Positions 8,230-16,892 are shown, counted from the first letter of the stretch. The stretch: 64,000 nt of DNA from Lysobacter sp. Root916 (GCF_001429785.1 NZ_LMJF01000014.1:329324-393323), one strand, 5' to 3'. The notes: generated by a model not told the origin, from the letters alone. A program made the numbers and translations.

Positions 8230-9627
8230 ATGCGCATGCGGATCACGATCATCGGCGCCGGCTTCAGCGGCAGCGCCCTGGCGAGCGAACTGGCGGCGCA
8301 GGCCGGTCCCGGCGTCGACATCACCTTGGTCGGCGTGGCCGACAGCTACGGCCGCGGTGTGGCCTACGGCGAGGCACGACCGGAGCATCTGCTCAACGTG
8401 CGCGCGCGCGACCTGGGCGCGACGCCGGACTATCCGGCCGAGTTCGCCGATTGGCTCAATCTCACCGAGCGCGCGCGCCAGAGCTTCCTGCCGCGGCTGC
8501 TATACGGCGAATACCTGCATGCGCGCCTGCGCTCGGCCGCCGACACCAGCGCCGCCACGTTGCACCTGGTCGAACAGGAGGCGATCGCGGTCGAACGCAA
8601 CCCCGGCGGTTTCCGCGTGCATCTGGCCGACGGCAGCGATTTCTTCAGCGAGCGCGTGGTGCTGACCTTGGGCGCGCTGCCGCCGCAGCCGCTGGCGGGC
8701 GTGGGCCCGCGTCTGGCGGTGCATCCCAGCTATCTGGGCTGGCCCTGGCAGGACGGCGCGATCGACCGCATCGCCCCGGACGCGCGCCTGCTGGTGGTCG
8801 GCACCGGATTGACCATGGCCGATGTGGTCGCGACCCTGCGCCGGCGCGGCCACACCGGGCCGATCGCGGCGCTGTCGCGCCATGGCCTGCTGCCGCGCCG
8901 GCATCTGGACGAGGCCAGCGCGCCGATCGCCTTGCCGCCGACCGTGCTGCAGGCCTTGAACGCGCACGACCTGGGTCAGCTGCTGCGCTCGCTGCGCATG
9001 CTGCTGCCGATCGTGTCCGACTGGCGCAGCCTGATCGACGCGCTGCGTCCGTATCTGCAGGGATTCTGGCGCGGCCTGCCGGAGCCGCAGCGCGCGCGCT
9101 TCCTGCGCCACCTGCGTTCGTACTGGGAGAGCGTGCGCCACCGCCTGGCGCCGCCGGTCGCGGCCGAACTGGACGCGCTGCAGGTCAGCGGCCAGCTCAC
9201 CGTGCGCGCGGGGCGGCTGCTGCGCGCGCGCCGCGGCACCGACGCGGTCGAGGCGCTGATCCGCGAGCGCGGCCAGGCCCAGGTGCGCAGCGAGACCTAC
9301 GACGTGCTGATCCGCGCCACCGGCTTCGACACCGACATCGAACGCACCACCCATCCGCTGATCGCGCACCTGCGCGAATCCAGCCTGATCAGCGCCGATC
9401 CCCTGGGCCTGGGCCTCAACGCCTCCGAGCGCTACGAAGCCCTGGACGCGAACGGCGCGCCGGTGCGCGGCCTGTACTGCCTGGGGCCGCTGCTGCGCGG
9501 GCGCTTGTGGGAGATCACCGCGGTGCCGGAGCTGCGCGTGGCGGCGCGTGCGTTGGCGCGACAGCTGTCGGCGGCGGCCGAAGGCTCGCAACGGCCGGCG
9601 CCGTTGGCGCTCGCGGCGCGGGGCTGA
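8230..9627 (+). CDS. FAD/NAD(P)-binding oxidoreductase (NAD_binding_9 type)
   Basis: This is a 465-residue protein. The N-terminus has a dinucleotide-binding Rossmann motif, ITIIGAGFSGSALASELA (GxGxxG). The sequence GRGVAYGEARPEHLLNVRA follows, typical of HpnW/FAD-NAD(P)-binding proteins related to lysine/ornithine N-monooxygenases. A second Rossmann-like element lies near residue 195 (LLVVGTGLTMADVVATL). A conserved IRATGFD occurs near residue 360, where such enzymes contact the cofactor. No signal peptide is seen. The substrate is unknown. It appears monocistronic, ending 42 bp before the convergent phhA. Two starts six bases apart are possible (8230, 8236). Confidence 0.85.
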   Translation: MRMRITIIGAGFSGSALASELAAQAGPGVDITLVGVADSYGRGVAYGEARPEHLLNVRARDLGATPDYPAEFADWLNLTERARQSFLPRLLYGEYLHARLRSAADTSAATLHLVEQEAIAVERNPGGFRVHLADGSDFFSERVVLTLGALPPQPLAGVGPRLAVHPSYLGWPWQDGAIDRIAPDARLLVVGTGLTMADVVATLRRRGHTGPIAALSRHGLLPRRHLDEASAPIALPPTVLQALNAHDLGQLLRSLRMLLPIVSDWRSLIDALRPYLQGFWRGLPEPQRARFLRHLRSYWESVRHRLAPPVAAELDALQVSGQLTVRAGRLLRARRGTDAVEALIRERGQAQVRSETYDVLIRATGFDTDIERTTHPLIAHLRESSLISADPLGLGLNASERYEALDANGAPVRGLYCLGPLLRGRLWEITAVPELRVAARALARQLSAAAEGSQRPAPLALAARG

Positions 9628-9669
9628 GCGCCGTTCGACTGGGGCAGGGCGCGCCGTGAGCGCGCCCGC

Positions 9670-10563
9670 TCAGACGTCGCCGTCGTTGAGCCAGCCTTCG
9701 CCGGTGCCGCGGTGGTAGACGGTGTCGCCGGCCAGCACCTCGCCGGCCGGCACCGAACCCTGCGCGGCGAGCTGCGTGTACAGCGGGGTGAAGTCCGGCG
9801 CGGTCGCGTCCATCAGCTGCTCGAAGCTGTCGATCACGAAGTAGGTCTTCTGGTAGGTGTCGATGCGGTAGCGCGTGCGCATGATCCGCTCCAGATCGAA
9901 GCCGATGCGGTTGGGCGCGTCGGAGTCCAGGCAGTAGATCGACTCGCCCTTGGACGAGACGATGCCGCTGCCGTAGATGCGCAGGCCGTCGGCCTGCTTG
10001 ATCAGGCCGAATTCCACCGTGTACCAGTACAGGCGGGTCAGGTTGACCAGGGCGTCGGGCCCGATCGCGTGCGCTTTCACGCCGCCGCGGCCGTAGGCCT
10101 GCATGTAGTCGGCGAACACCGGGTTCATCAGCAGCGGCACGTGACCGAACAGGTCGTGGAACAGGTCGGGCTCGCTGAGGTAGTCAATCTGCTCGGGCTT
10201 GCGGATCCACCAGGTCACCGGGAAGCGGCGGTTGGCGAGGTGATCGAAGAAGGTCAGTTCCGGCAGCAGGCCTTCCACGCCGACCAGCTCCCAACCGGTG
10301 GCGGTGCGCAGCACCGCGTTGAGGTCTTCGAACTTGGGGATGCGGTCGGGCGTCATGTGCATGGCGCGCTGCGCGGTCAGGAACTCGTCGCTGGCCCGGC
10401 CGACCAGGATCCGCTGCTGGCGCTCGAACAGCTGCGCCCACACCGCATGGTCGCCGGCGGTATAGCTCGACCACGGCTGCTCCACCACGGCGGTCGTATA
10501 GACCGGCACGTAGCCCTTGTCGGTGAGCTGGTGTTCGACGCGCTGCGGCGTGGTGTCGTTCAT
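9670..10563 (-). CDS. phhA: Phenylalanine-4-hydroxylase
   Basis: This 297-residue monooxygenase converts phenylalanine to tyrosine using tetrahydropterin, O2 and non-haem iron. The iron-binding facial triad is visible as His136 and His141 (DLFHDLFGHVPLL) and Glu184 (YTVEFGL). The length matches single-domain bacterial enzymes without the eukaryotic ACT domain. The ATG at 10563 is chosen because upstream codons add an unrelated stretch. It is divergent from an Lrp/AsnC regulator, with shared palindromic sites between them. GTP cyclohydrolase I (folE), the first pterin-synthesis enzyme, lies at 62989 in the same window. Confidence 0.97.
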   Translation of the reverse strand: MNDTTPQRVEHQLTDKGYVPVYTTAVVEQPWSSYTAGDHAVWAQLFERQQRILVGRASDEFLTAQRAMHMTPDRIPKFEDLNAVLRTATGWELVGVEGLLPELTFFDHLANRRFPVTWWIRKPEQIDYLSEPDLFHDLFGHVPLLMNPVFADYMQAYGRGGVKAHAIGPDALVNLTRLYWYTVEFGLIKQADGLRIYGSGIVSSKGESIYCLDSDAPNRIGFDLERIMRTRYRIDTYQKTYFVIDSFEQLMDATAPDFTPLYTQLAAQGSVPAGEVLAGDTVYHRGTGEGWLNDGDV

Positions 10564-10631
10564 GGCGGGATTCCGGGTGGATCCGCGATTCGTTGGATCG
10601 CGGCTCGACTTAGGACTGTAGCCCCGGATTC

Positions 10632-10687
10632 GCGCAATAAGCTTGCGTTGTTGCGCTAGAACTCGGTTACGGCGCATGATTATTGCG
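10632..10687. promoter_or_regulatory. Repeated half-sites between phhA and lrp: candidate Lrp-family operators
   Basis: Three related octamers lie in the 149-bp divergent spacer: CGCAATAA (10633-10640), TTGTTGCG (10648-10655) and TTATTGCG (10680-10687). The first and third are exact reverse complements. The first and second form a palindrome, GCGCAATA / TGTTGCGC, with one mismatch. Spacing is roughly 1.5 and 3 helical turns, as expected for an Lrp octamer binding both promoters. Binding is inferred. Confidence 0.55.
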
Positions 10688-10712
10688 TGTTTAACGATTT
10701 GGTTGCACGAAT

Positions 10713-11189
10713 ATGCCCGCCATCGAGCTGGATCGCACCGACCTGTTGCTGCTGGCCGAACTCCAGCGCCAGGGCCGCCAGACCAACGCCGAGCTGGCCG
10801 AGCGCGTGCACCTGTCGGCCTCGGCCTGCCTACGCCGGGTCCAGCGCCTGGAGCGCGAGGGCGTGATCGCCGGCTACCGCGCCGAAGTCGACCCCGAGCG
10901 CATCGGCCTGGGCCTGCAGGCCTTCGTGCGCGTGCAGCTCAACCACCACGACACCGACGCGCTGGAGCTGTTCCGCCGTTTCGTCAACGAATGGGACGAG
11001 GTGGTCACCTGCCACGCGCTGACCGGCGACATGGACTATCTGCTGCTGGTCGCGGTGCGCGACCTGGAGCACTTCTCGCACTTCCTGCTCGACCGCCTGC
11101 TCAACCAGGCCGGCGTGGCCGACGTGAACTCCAGCTTCGTGCTGCGCACGGTCAAGGCGTTCCGCGGGCTGCCGCTGCCGGCGCGTTGA
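10713..11189 (+). CDS. Lrp/AsnC-family transcriptional regulator
   Basis: This 158-residue regulator has an N-terminal helix-turn-helix at residues about 5-60 (LDRTDLLLLAELQRQGRQTN, then ERVHLSASACLRRVQRLE). A C-terminal ligand-binding RAM/AsnC domain at about 70-150 includes VVTCHALTGDMDYLLLVAVR, which holds the conserved G-D-Y-L effector-binding element. Such proteins form octamers and respond to amino acids. The divergent phenylalanine hydroxylase gene is the obvious target, with phenylalanine or tyrosine as possible effector (PhhR/Lrp-type control). The final residues VKAFRGLPLPAR precede a long palindromic repeat. Confidence 0.95.
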   Translation: MPAIELDRTDLLLLAELQRQGRQTNAELAERVHLSASACLRRVQRLEREGVIAGYRAEVDPERIGLGLQAFVRVQLNHHDTDALELFRRFVNEWDEVVTCHALTGDMDYLLLVAVRDLEHFSHFLLDRLLNQAGVADVNSSFVLRTVKAFRGLPLPAR

Positions 11190-11205
11190 TGGTGTCGATG
11201 GTGGC

Positions 11206-11293
11206 GATGCGGTTCGCTGCGCTCACCACATCCTACGGTCGACCTCGTAGGCATGCGCATTCGTAGGATGCGGTGAGCGCAGCGAACCGCATC
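11206..11293. repeat. Long palindromic repeat, family A copy 1
   Basis: Two 32-bp arms (11206-11237 and 11262-11293) are reverse complements with a single mismatch, around a 24-bp loop. The arm core is GCGGTTCGCTGCGCTCACC followed by a CATCCTACG end. It lies in the 136-bp gap between the convergent lrp and racemase genes, so a transcript from either side would fold into a very stable hairpin. Related copies occur at 12062-12151 and 48857-48938. Confidence 0.85.
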
Positions 11294-11325
11294 ATCGCGC
11301 CAAGCCGAACGCCCGCGCCGCTCCC

Positions 11326-12018
11326 TTACTCGATCGCCGCCAACGCCGCCGCGCGCGCATGCAGGGCCGCGGTGTCGAACACCGGCACCGCGACATCGTC
11401 GGGCCCGATCAGCAGGCCGATCTCGGTGCACCCCAGGATCACGCCCTGCGCGCCGCGCGCGACCAGCCCGGCGATGATCTCGCGGTAGGTCTGGCGCGAG
11501 GCCTCGCGGATCGTGCCCAGGCACAGCTCGTCGTAGATCACCCGATGCACGCGTTCGCGTTCGTCCGCATCCGGCACCAGCACCTCCAGGCCGTGGCGTT
11601 CGCTCAGGCGCTGGCGGTAGAAGTCCTGCTCCATGGTGAAGCGCGTGCCCAGCAGGGCGACGCGCCGCAGACCGGCGGCGCGGATCGCCGCGCCGGTGGG
11701 GTCGGCGATGTGCAGCAGCGACAGGCCCGAGATCGCTTCGACCTGCGCGGCCACCTTGTGCATGGTGTTGGTGCAGATCACCAGCAGCTCCGCGCCGCCC
11801 AGGCGCAGACCGCGCGCGGCCTCGCCGAGCACGCGCCCGGCCTGCTCCCAGTCGCCGGCATGCTGCAGGCGTTCGATGTCGGCGAAGTCCACGCTGTACA
11901 GCAACAGCCGCGCCGAATGCAGGCCGCCCAGGCGTTCCTTCACGGTCTCGTTGATCTGGCGGTAATAGGGAACCGTCGATTCCCAACTCATCCCGCCCAG
12001 CAGGCCCAGTGTTTTCAT
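11326..12018 (-). CDS. Aspartate/glutamate racemase family protein
   Basis: This 230-residue cytoplasmic enzyme of the cofactor-independent Asp/Glu racemase fold has the two catalytic cysteines: Cys82 in the VICTNTMHK motif and Cys197 in ILGCTEIGLL. The N-terminal MKTLGLLGGMSWESTVPYYR is typical of the YgeA/aspartate racemase subgroup. It likely interconverts L- and D-aspartate or glutamate, or a related amino acid; substrate choice cannot be read from sequence. It is transcribed alone, with palindromic repeats on both sides (11206-11293 downstream, 12062-12151 upstream). Confidence 0.92.
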   Translation of the reverse strand: MKTLGLLGGMSWESTVPYYRQINETVKERLGGLHSARLLLYSVDFADIERLQHAGDWEQAGRVLGEAARGLRLGGAELLVICTNTMHKVAAQVEAISGLSLLHIADPTGAAIRAAGLRRVALLGTRFTMEQDFYRQRLSERHGLEVLVPDADERERVHRVIYDELCLGTIREASRQTYREIIAGLVARGAQGVILGCTEIGLLIGPDDVAVPVFDTAALHARAAALAAIE

Positions 12019-12061
12019 GGCTTGAGTATAGGGACGGCGCGCTGTCGTTGCGTCAGCGCCG

Positions 12062-12151
12062 CGTAGGGTGTGGTGAGCCCAGCGAACCGCACGGCAACGC
12101 CAATGCGAGCATGCGCGCCGATGCGGTTCGCTGCGCTCACCGCATCCTACG
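12062..12151. repeat. Long palindromic repeat, family A copy 2
   Basis: Arms at 12062-12091 and 12122-12151 are 30 bp each, with three mismatches. The right arm is nearly identical to copy 1 (TGCGGTTCGCTGCGCTCACC). It lies between two minus-strand genes. The right arm also contains the TAG stop codon (12147-12149) of the membrane-protein gene, so the repeat has become the end of that reading frame. Confidence 0.85.
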
Positions 12152-13019
12152 GTTTCGCTGCTTCGACTTCCTCATCAGCCTCGCAACATCTCGGCGGACC
12201 GCCGTATCGGGCTTCGAGCTCTGTGTGATTGGGCATGGCGTAGGGTTGCAGCAGCCGCGCGCCCAGGCGCGAGCGCAGTTCCGGTTGCATCGCCAGGAAC
12301 AGTTCGGCGGGCTTGGCATCGCGTATGTCGCAGCTGCGGCTGGTGAACTTACGCAGGGTCATCTGTGTCATGGCGTCGGCGCTGTGCAGTTCGAACTCGG
12401 CCGTGACCGCGCAGTCCGACCAGTCGAACCCTACCGGATAAAGCTCCGGATCGTGTCGCTCATCGTAGAGATAGTCGCGTGAGCGCTGCAGCATCTGCTC
12501 CGGTGACAGCGGCACCAGGTACACGACGCCGCCCTTGATCGTCATCGTCGTCAACGGGCGGCTGGTCGCCGTAAACGCCACCAGCGCGATGGCCGCGACC
12601 GCCAACTGGGGCCAGGCCGGCGTAACGCCGTCGCGAGGATTCGGCTGCGCGCCTCGTGCCAAGCACCACCACGACAACGGCAGTACAGCCAGGGCCCACA
12701 GATCGCCGTAGTCGACCACGCGTGCCACATCGAACAGCGGCAAGCCATTCCAGGCGTCTATCGCCGAGGTCGACCACGACGACTTCCACCACACGAACGC
12801 CAGCCCCACCGCGACATGCACCGCCATGCGCCCACGCCCGATCGCCACCGCCCAGAAGTAGGCGAACGCGAACACGCCGGCGAAGTCCGAGAGCTTTCCG
12901 GTGAAGGCGTTATGCCAGGCGCTCTTGAGCACCGCATCGTTGAGGATCAGCAACCCCAGCGCCAGCAGGAACGGCCAGCGCAGCAGCGGTGCGAGTCGGT
13001 GAGCAGGCTCAATGCGCAT
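12147..13019 (-). CDS. Membrane protein of unknown function, coupled to the M28 peptidase
   Basis: This is a 290-residue protein. The N-terminal 190 residues hold about five hydrophobic segments (PFLLALGLLILNDAVLK, FAGVFAFAYFWAVAIG, MAVHVAVGLAFVWW, LWALAVLPLSWWCLA, LAVAAIALVAFTAT). The C-terminal about 100 residues are soluble and rich in charged residues, with Cys at several places including a closing CC. I do not recognise the family. The start at 13019 overlaps the end of the upstream peptidase gene by 11 bp, so the two are translationally coupled and probably act together in the envelope. The stop codon lies inside a palindromic repeat arm. Confidence 0.7.
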   Translation of the reverse strand: MRIEPAHRLAPLLRWPFLLALGLLILNDAVLKSAWHNAFTGKLSDFAGVFAFAYFWAVAIGRGRMAVHVAVGLAFVWWKSSWSTSAIDAWNGLPLFDVARVVDYGDLWALAVLPLSWWCLARGAQPNPRDGVTPAWPQLAVAAIALVAFTATSRPLTTMTIKGGVVYLVPLSPEQMLQRSRDYLYDERHDPELYPVGFDWSDCAVTAEFELHSADAMTQMTLRKFTSRSCDIRDAKPAELFLAMQPELRSRLGARLLQPYAMPNHTELEARYGGPPRCCEADEEVEAAKP

Positions 13020-14679
13020 TCGTCTTCCCTGGTTGTGCGCCGGCACCGAAGCGCCGGCCGAAGAAGTCGCCATCATTCCAGACCGGGCGCTGCGGCGCGT
13101 CGCCGATCAGCTGGCCCAGGCGCGCGTTGAGCCGGGCCAGGCGCGCGGCGTCGGCGTAGTGGATGGGCTGACGGGTGTCGTCGCTGGGCTGGTGATAGCG
13201 CAGGCGCAGGTACCCGCGTTGGGCCGCGCGCGGATCGTCGCCCAGCCCTGCGCCCTCGATGCCGCCGTTGAGATAGACCGCGGGCACGCCAGCGCGGATG
13301 AAGGCGTATTGGTCGCTGCGCACGAACATGCTCAGCTCCGGCGCCGGGTCCGCCGACAGTTTCACGCCGGTGTCCTGAGCGGCCTGGCGCAGCAGCGGCG
13401 CCAGGCTGGAGTGCTCGATTCCGATCGGCACCACGTCGCGGGTCGGCGTCAGCAGCAGCGGCATGTCCAGATTGAGGTTGGCCACCAGCGCGCCGGGCAC
13501 GGTCGGGTGCCGGACGAACCATTGCGCGCCCAGCAGGCCCTGCTCCTCGCCGGTGACCGCGACGAACAGCATCGAGCGGCGCGGCGCATTCGGCGCGGCG
13601 GCCACTTTGCGCGCGGCCTCCAGCATCACCGCCACGCCCAGGGCATTGTCGATCGCGCCGTTGTAGATCGCATCGCCGTCCACCGGCGGGCCCAGGCCGA
13701 CGTGGTCGAGGTGGGCGCTGAACACCACGTGCTCGTCGGTCAGGGCGCGGTCGCGGCCGGGCAGGCGCGCGACCACGTTGCGCGATTCCAGCGGCGCGAT
13801 GCGGTTGCGCGCGGCCAGCACGATGCGGCCGGGCAGCGCGTAGCCGCGCAGGCGACCGGCGTCGGTGGCCTGGTAGAGCTCGGCTGCGGTATGGCCGCTG
13901 CCGGCCAGCAGCACGTCGGCCACCGCCGCGCTGACCCGCGCCACCACCTGCAGCTGCGGTGTGCTGTCGATCGCGCGGCCGTCGGCGCCGCGCAGGCGCA
14001 TGCCCGGTCGCTGCCAGTCCTCGGCCGAGCGTGCCCAGGGATAGGTCTGTTCGTCGCCGGTGGTGGCCACGAACACCGCGCCGACCGCGCCGCGTTCGGC
14101 CAGCGCGCGCAGCTTCTCGTCGGTGCTGGAATAGAACGCGCGCTGGTCGGGCGCGAAGCGCGCCGGCGCACCGCCGAACAGCACCGCGATCTTGCCGCGC
14201 ACCTCCAGGCCGGCGAAATCGTCGTGCCCCAACTCGGGCGCATGCACCGCCTGAGCCACGAACACCGCCGGCGCCTCCACCCGCGCCTGCGGCAGGTCGA
14301 AATTGAGCAGCGGCAGGAACTGATCGCGAAAGCGCAGCGCGGTGGTGGCGCCGTTGCGTTCGATCACCAGTTCGTTGCCCTCGGGCAGGCGTTGCGCGCG
14401 CAGCAGCGGCACGCGCTGGGTGTAGCCGCCGTTCTCGCCGGCCGGACGCAGGCCCATCGCGCGCAGGCGCTGGGCCACGTACAACGCGGCCAGGTCGTGG
14501 CCGCGGCTGCCGGTCTCGCGGCCTTCAAGCAGATCGTCGGCGAGATAGCGCACGTCGGCCTCGATCCGGCGCGCATCGGCCGCGGCCGACTCGTCGTAGC
14601 CCTCACCGGCGCTCTCGGGCGCGCGCTGGCAGGCGGTCAGTGCGAACACGAGCAGGGCAGCGGCGGCGGCGATGCGCAT
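13009..14679 (-). CDS. Lipoprotein M28-family zinc metallopeptidase
   Basis: This is a 556-residue protein. Residues 1-16 are a signal peptide and LTAC (Cys17) is a lipobox, so it is anchored in the envelope. A PA-like insert lies at about 145-230 (VRGKIAVLFGG, RGAVGAVFVAT). The M28 catalytic domain starts near residue 325. Zinc ligands and the base are visible: FSAHLDHVGLG (His and Asp), NGAIDNALG (Asp), VTGEEQGLLG (Glu-Glu), DMPLLL (Asp) and a late YHQPSDDT His. It is probably an aminopeptidase cleaving peptides in the periplasm. It is followed by the coupled membrane protein. Confidence 0.93.
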   Translation of the reverse strand: MRIAAAAALLVFALTACQRAPESAGEGYDESAAADARRIEADVRYLADDLLEGRETGSRGHDLAALYVAQRLRAMGLRPAGENGGYTQRVPLLRAQRLPEGNELVIERNGATTALRFRDQFLPLLNFDLPQARVEAPAVFVAQAVHAPELGHDDFAGLEVRGKIAVLFGGAPARFAPDQRAFYSSTDEKLRALAERGAVGAVFVATTGDEQTYPWARSAEDWQRPGMRLRGADGRAIDSTPQLQVVARVSAAVADVLLAGSGHTAAELYQATDAGRLRGYALPGRIVLAARNRIAPLESRNVVARLPGRDRALTDEHVVFSAHLDHVGLGPPVDGDAIYNGAIDNALGVAVMLEAARKVAAAPNAPRRSMLFVAVTGEEQGLLGAQWFVRHPTVPGALVANLNLDMPLLLTPTRDVVPIGIEHSSLAPLLRQAAQDTGVKLSADPAPELSMFVRSDQYAFIRAGVPAVYLNGGIEGAGLGDDPRAAQRGYLRLRYHQPSDDTRQPIHYADAARLARLNARLGQLIGDAPQRPVWNDGDFFGRRFGAGAQPGKTNAH

Positions 14680-14987
14680 CAGGGGTTCCGGTCGCGTGAT
14701 CGGTCGCGACGCTAGCATCGCGGGCGACGTTCCGCGGCTGGCCGCTGGATCGCCAATGTGACGAAAATGTGAAAATAGTTGGCGCGATCATAAGCCGAAG
14801 CCGTCGGCCGCTGGCCGCAGATTCGCGAAGTTCATCTGGGTCAGAGGCTTAGCTGCGCTCGCAGGCATGCGCCGCATCGGCAGCGGCTGAATCCTCGTTA
14901 AGGCTCGGCGCCTACGGCGCACACATCACTGCAAGCAACAGCGCACTTCATGTGCCCTTTCTATGTGGGCCAGCAATTCCTTAACGC
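14680..14987. other. Intergenic region between divergent M28 peptidase and EptA-like genes
   Basis: No gene is visible in this stretch. It is less GC-rich than its surroundings. Around 14748-14789 there is an imperfect palindrome with arms GATCGCCAA and TTGGCGCGATC (one arm has a two-base insertion) surrounding an A/T-rich TGTGACGAAAATGTG stretch. It could contain the peptidase promoter. I see no clear hexamers that I would defend. Confidence 0.35.
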
Positions 14988-15005
14988 GTAGGTGAAATCA
15001 CCTAC
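14988..15005. promoter_or_regulatory. Perfect 18-bp palindrome upstream of EptA-like gene
   Basis: GTAGGTGA (14988-14995), AA, then TCACCTAC (14998-15005) form a perfect inverted repeat that ends 38 bp before the start codon at 15044. Its size and position match a dimeric repressor or activator operator. The arms are AT-balanced, unlike the GC-rich hairpin repeats of this chromosome. Confidence 0.55.
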
Positions 15006-15043
15006 TTACCTTCCAACGCCACTTGGGTTTGGAGAGTGGCGAC

Positions 15044-16786
15044 ATGAAGATCGGCGCGACCGCGATAGCGCCCGCTCCTGGACCGGGCTGGCGGGTCCGG
15101 CTCGGGCCTTGGGCGAGCCTGACCGCGGTCGCCGGCCTGAGCACGGCGCTGATGCTCAGCGACGACTTCCTGCAGCAGCTCACCAGCCCGCATAACCTGG
15201 CGCGCCTGCAACTGCCGTGGGTGCTGGGCCTGTTCTTCATGCACCTGTGCCTGTGGCTGGGCGGCCGCCGTTGGGCGGCCAACGCGCTGCTGAGCGTGTT
15301 CGCGCTGATGCAGTTATTGCAGCTGTGCCACATTGCCGCGATGGGCCGGCCGCTGACGCCGGTGGACCTGGCGATGATTCCGCGCGAGACCCCGGACATC
15401 GCCGAGGCCACGTTGGCGGGCGCGCGCGCGCACTGGCCGACCCTGCTGACCGGCGCCCTGCCCTATGCGCTGCTGTTCGCGCTCTACAACCTGGGCCTGC
15501 CGCGCCTGCCGCTGCCGCGCGCGCCGATCGCGCTGCTGGTGCTGGCCCTGGTGCTGGCGACCAAGCCCTACAAGGCCAGCCAGCGCGCGATGCCGCAGTA
15601 CATGCCGGCGCCCGCGCGCAGCTCGCTGCACAACTCGATCAATACCTTCAGCTTCTACGCGGTGAATCTGGTCGGTAAATCGGTGCAGTCCTACGACCTG
15701 CAGTACCAGCCCTATCGGGTCGCGCGCGTGCCGGTCGCCGAGCAGGACCTGCCGCAGAACGTGTGGCTGGTGATCTTCGATTCCACCCGCAGCGATCACT
15801 GGGGCCTGACCGGCTACGCGCGCGACACCACCCCGACGATGTCGCAATGGGTGCGCGACGGCCAGGCGCGCTGGCACCACGGCATCGCCGGCGCCACCGC
15901 GACCTCGGCCTCGCTGGCGCTGCTGATCAACGGCGTTCGCGAGCCCGGCAACCTGGGACAGCAGCGTTCCTACCAGACCAACCTGATGCGCCTGGCCAAA
16001 CGCGCCGGCTACCGCACCTACTGGCTGTCCACGCAGAGCGGCAACCTGCTCAACGAACTCGACGTGGCCAGCATCGACGTGGTGCGCACGCGCGATACCG
16101 ACACCAAGCGGGTGATCGAGGCGCGCGACGACGCGGTGCTGGACATGGCCAAGCGGATCACCCCGGGCACGCGCAACTTCGTGGTGATGATGTTGCGCTC
16201 GGCGCATCTGCCCTACGAGAAGAACTACGCCCAGCACGGCCAGCGTTACGCGCGCTGGCCGACCGCGGCGACCCTGCCGTTCGCGACCCGCCAACGCAAC
16301 GCCTACGACAATTCGCTGCTCTACCAGGACGCGTTGACCGCGCAGCTGTACCGGCGCTTCGAACGCCTGCCCGGCAAGGGCGTGTTCGTAGTCACCTCCG
16401 ACCACGGCCAGATGCTGGGCGAGGGCGGCGTGTGGGGCCACAACGTGCTCACCCCGCAGGTCGCGCGGGTGCCGGTGCTGGTGCGCAGCCGCGGCCTGGT
16501 CGATCGGTTGCCGCCTGGCAACGGTGGCTGGATCAGCCACTACGGCCTCGGCCACGCCCTGATGGGGCAGCTGGGTTACCGCATCGACAACCCCAACGCC
16601 GAGCCCGGCATCGACTATCTGCAAGGCTCCAATCTGTACACCGACAACCCGTTCCGCGGGGTCAGCGTGCGCGACGGCCGCTTGGTGCTCGGCGGCCTGT
16701 CCAGCCTGGGCGAGCTCGATCGCAACCGCAGCGTCTACGCGCAGCTGCGTTCGAACGGATTGCCGGCGGTGCGCGCCAGCGAGTAG
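15044..16786 (+). CDS. Alkaline-phosphatase-superfamily envelope transferase (phosphoethanolamine transferase-like)
   Basis: This 580-residue protein has an N-terminal membrane part (residues about 25-190, four or five helices) and a periplasmic sulfatase/EptA-fold domain. The nucleophile region reads FDSTRSDHWGLTGYARDTTP (Ser247/Thr248 as candidate nucleophile). The metal-binding element is SDHGQMLGEGGVWGHN (Asp453, His454). This fold transfers phosphoethanolamine or phosphoglycerol to lipid A or glycans. The STRSDH motif is not the classical EptA sequence, so the donor and acceptor are uncertain. The start at 15044 is supported by GGAGAG at 15031-15036. A perfect palindrome upstream suggests specific regulation, perhaps by an envelope stress or antibiotic signal. 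Confidence 0.8.
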   Translation: MKIGATAIAPAPGPGWRVRLGPWASLTAVAGLSTALMLSDDFLQQLTSPHNLARLQLPWVLGLFFMHLCLWLGGRRWAANALLSVFALMQLLQLCHIAAMGRPLTPVDLAMIPRETPDIAEATLAGARAHWPTLLTGALPYALLFALYNLGLPRLPLPRAPIALLVLALVLATKPYKASQRAMPQYMPAPARSSLHNSINTFSFYAVNLVGKSVQSYDLQYQPYRVARVPVAEQDLPQNVWLVIFDSTRSDHWGLTGYARDTTPTMSQWVRDGQARWHHGIAGATATSASLALLINGVREPGNLGQQRSYQTNLMRLAKRAGYRTYWLSTQSGNLLNELDVASIDVVRTRDTDTKRVIEARDDAVLDMAKRITPGTRNFVVMMLRSAHLPYEKNYAQHGQRYARWPTAATLPFATRQRNAYDNSLLYQDALTAQLYRRFERLPGKGVFVVTSDHGQMLGEGGVWGHNVLTPQVARVPVLVRSRGLVDRLPPGNGGWISHYGLGHALMGQLGYRIDNPNAEPGIDYLQGSNLYTDNPFRGVSVRDGRLVLGGLSSLGELDRNRSVYAQLRSNGLPAVRASE

Positions 16787-16892
16787 CCGGCAACCCTCAG
16801 CGCAGCGCGGTGTTGCGGTCGCCGGCATGCGGCGACCGAACCGGCCGTACGCCCAGCGCCGCGCCAGCGGCCCGCCATGCTCGCTGCGGCAC

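Noticed and set aside
12009-12482. Plus-strand open frame crossing the repeat at 12062-12151
   Set aside because: It is antisense to the membrane-protein gene and half of it is repeat sequence; there is no conserved domain.
14941-14990. PmrA/PhoP-type box (CTTAA-like) near the EptA-like gene
   Set aside because: Only one CTTAAC string is present, without the second half at the right spacing, so I list only the perfect palindrome beside it.
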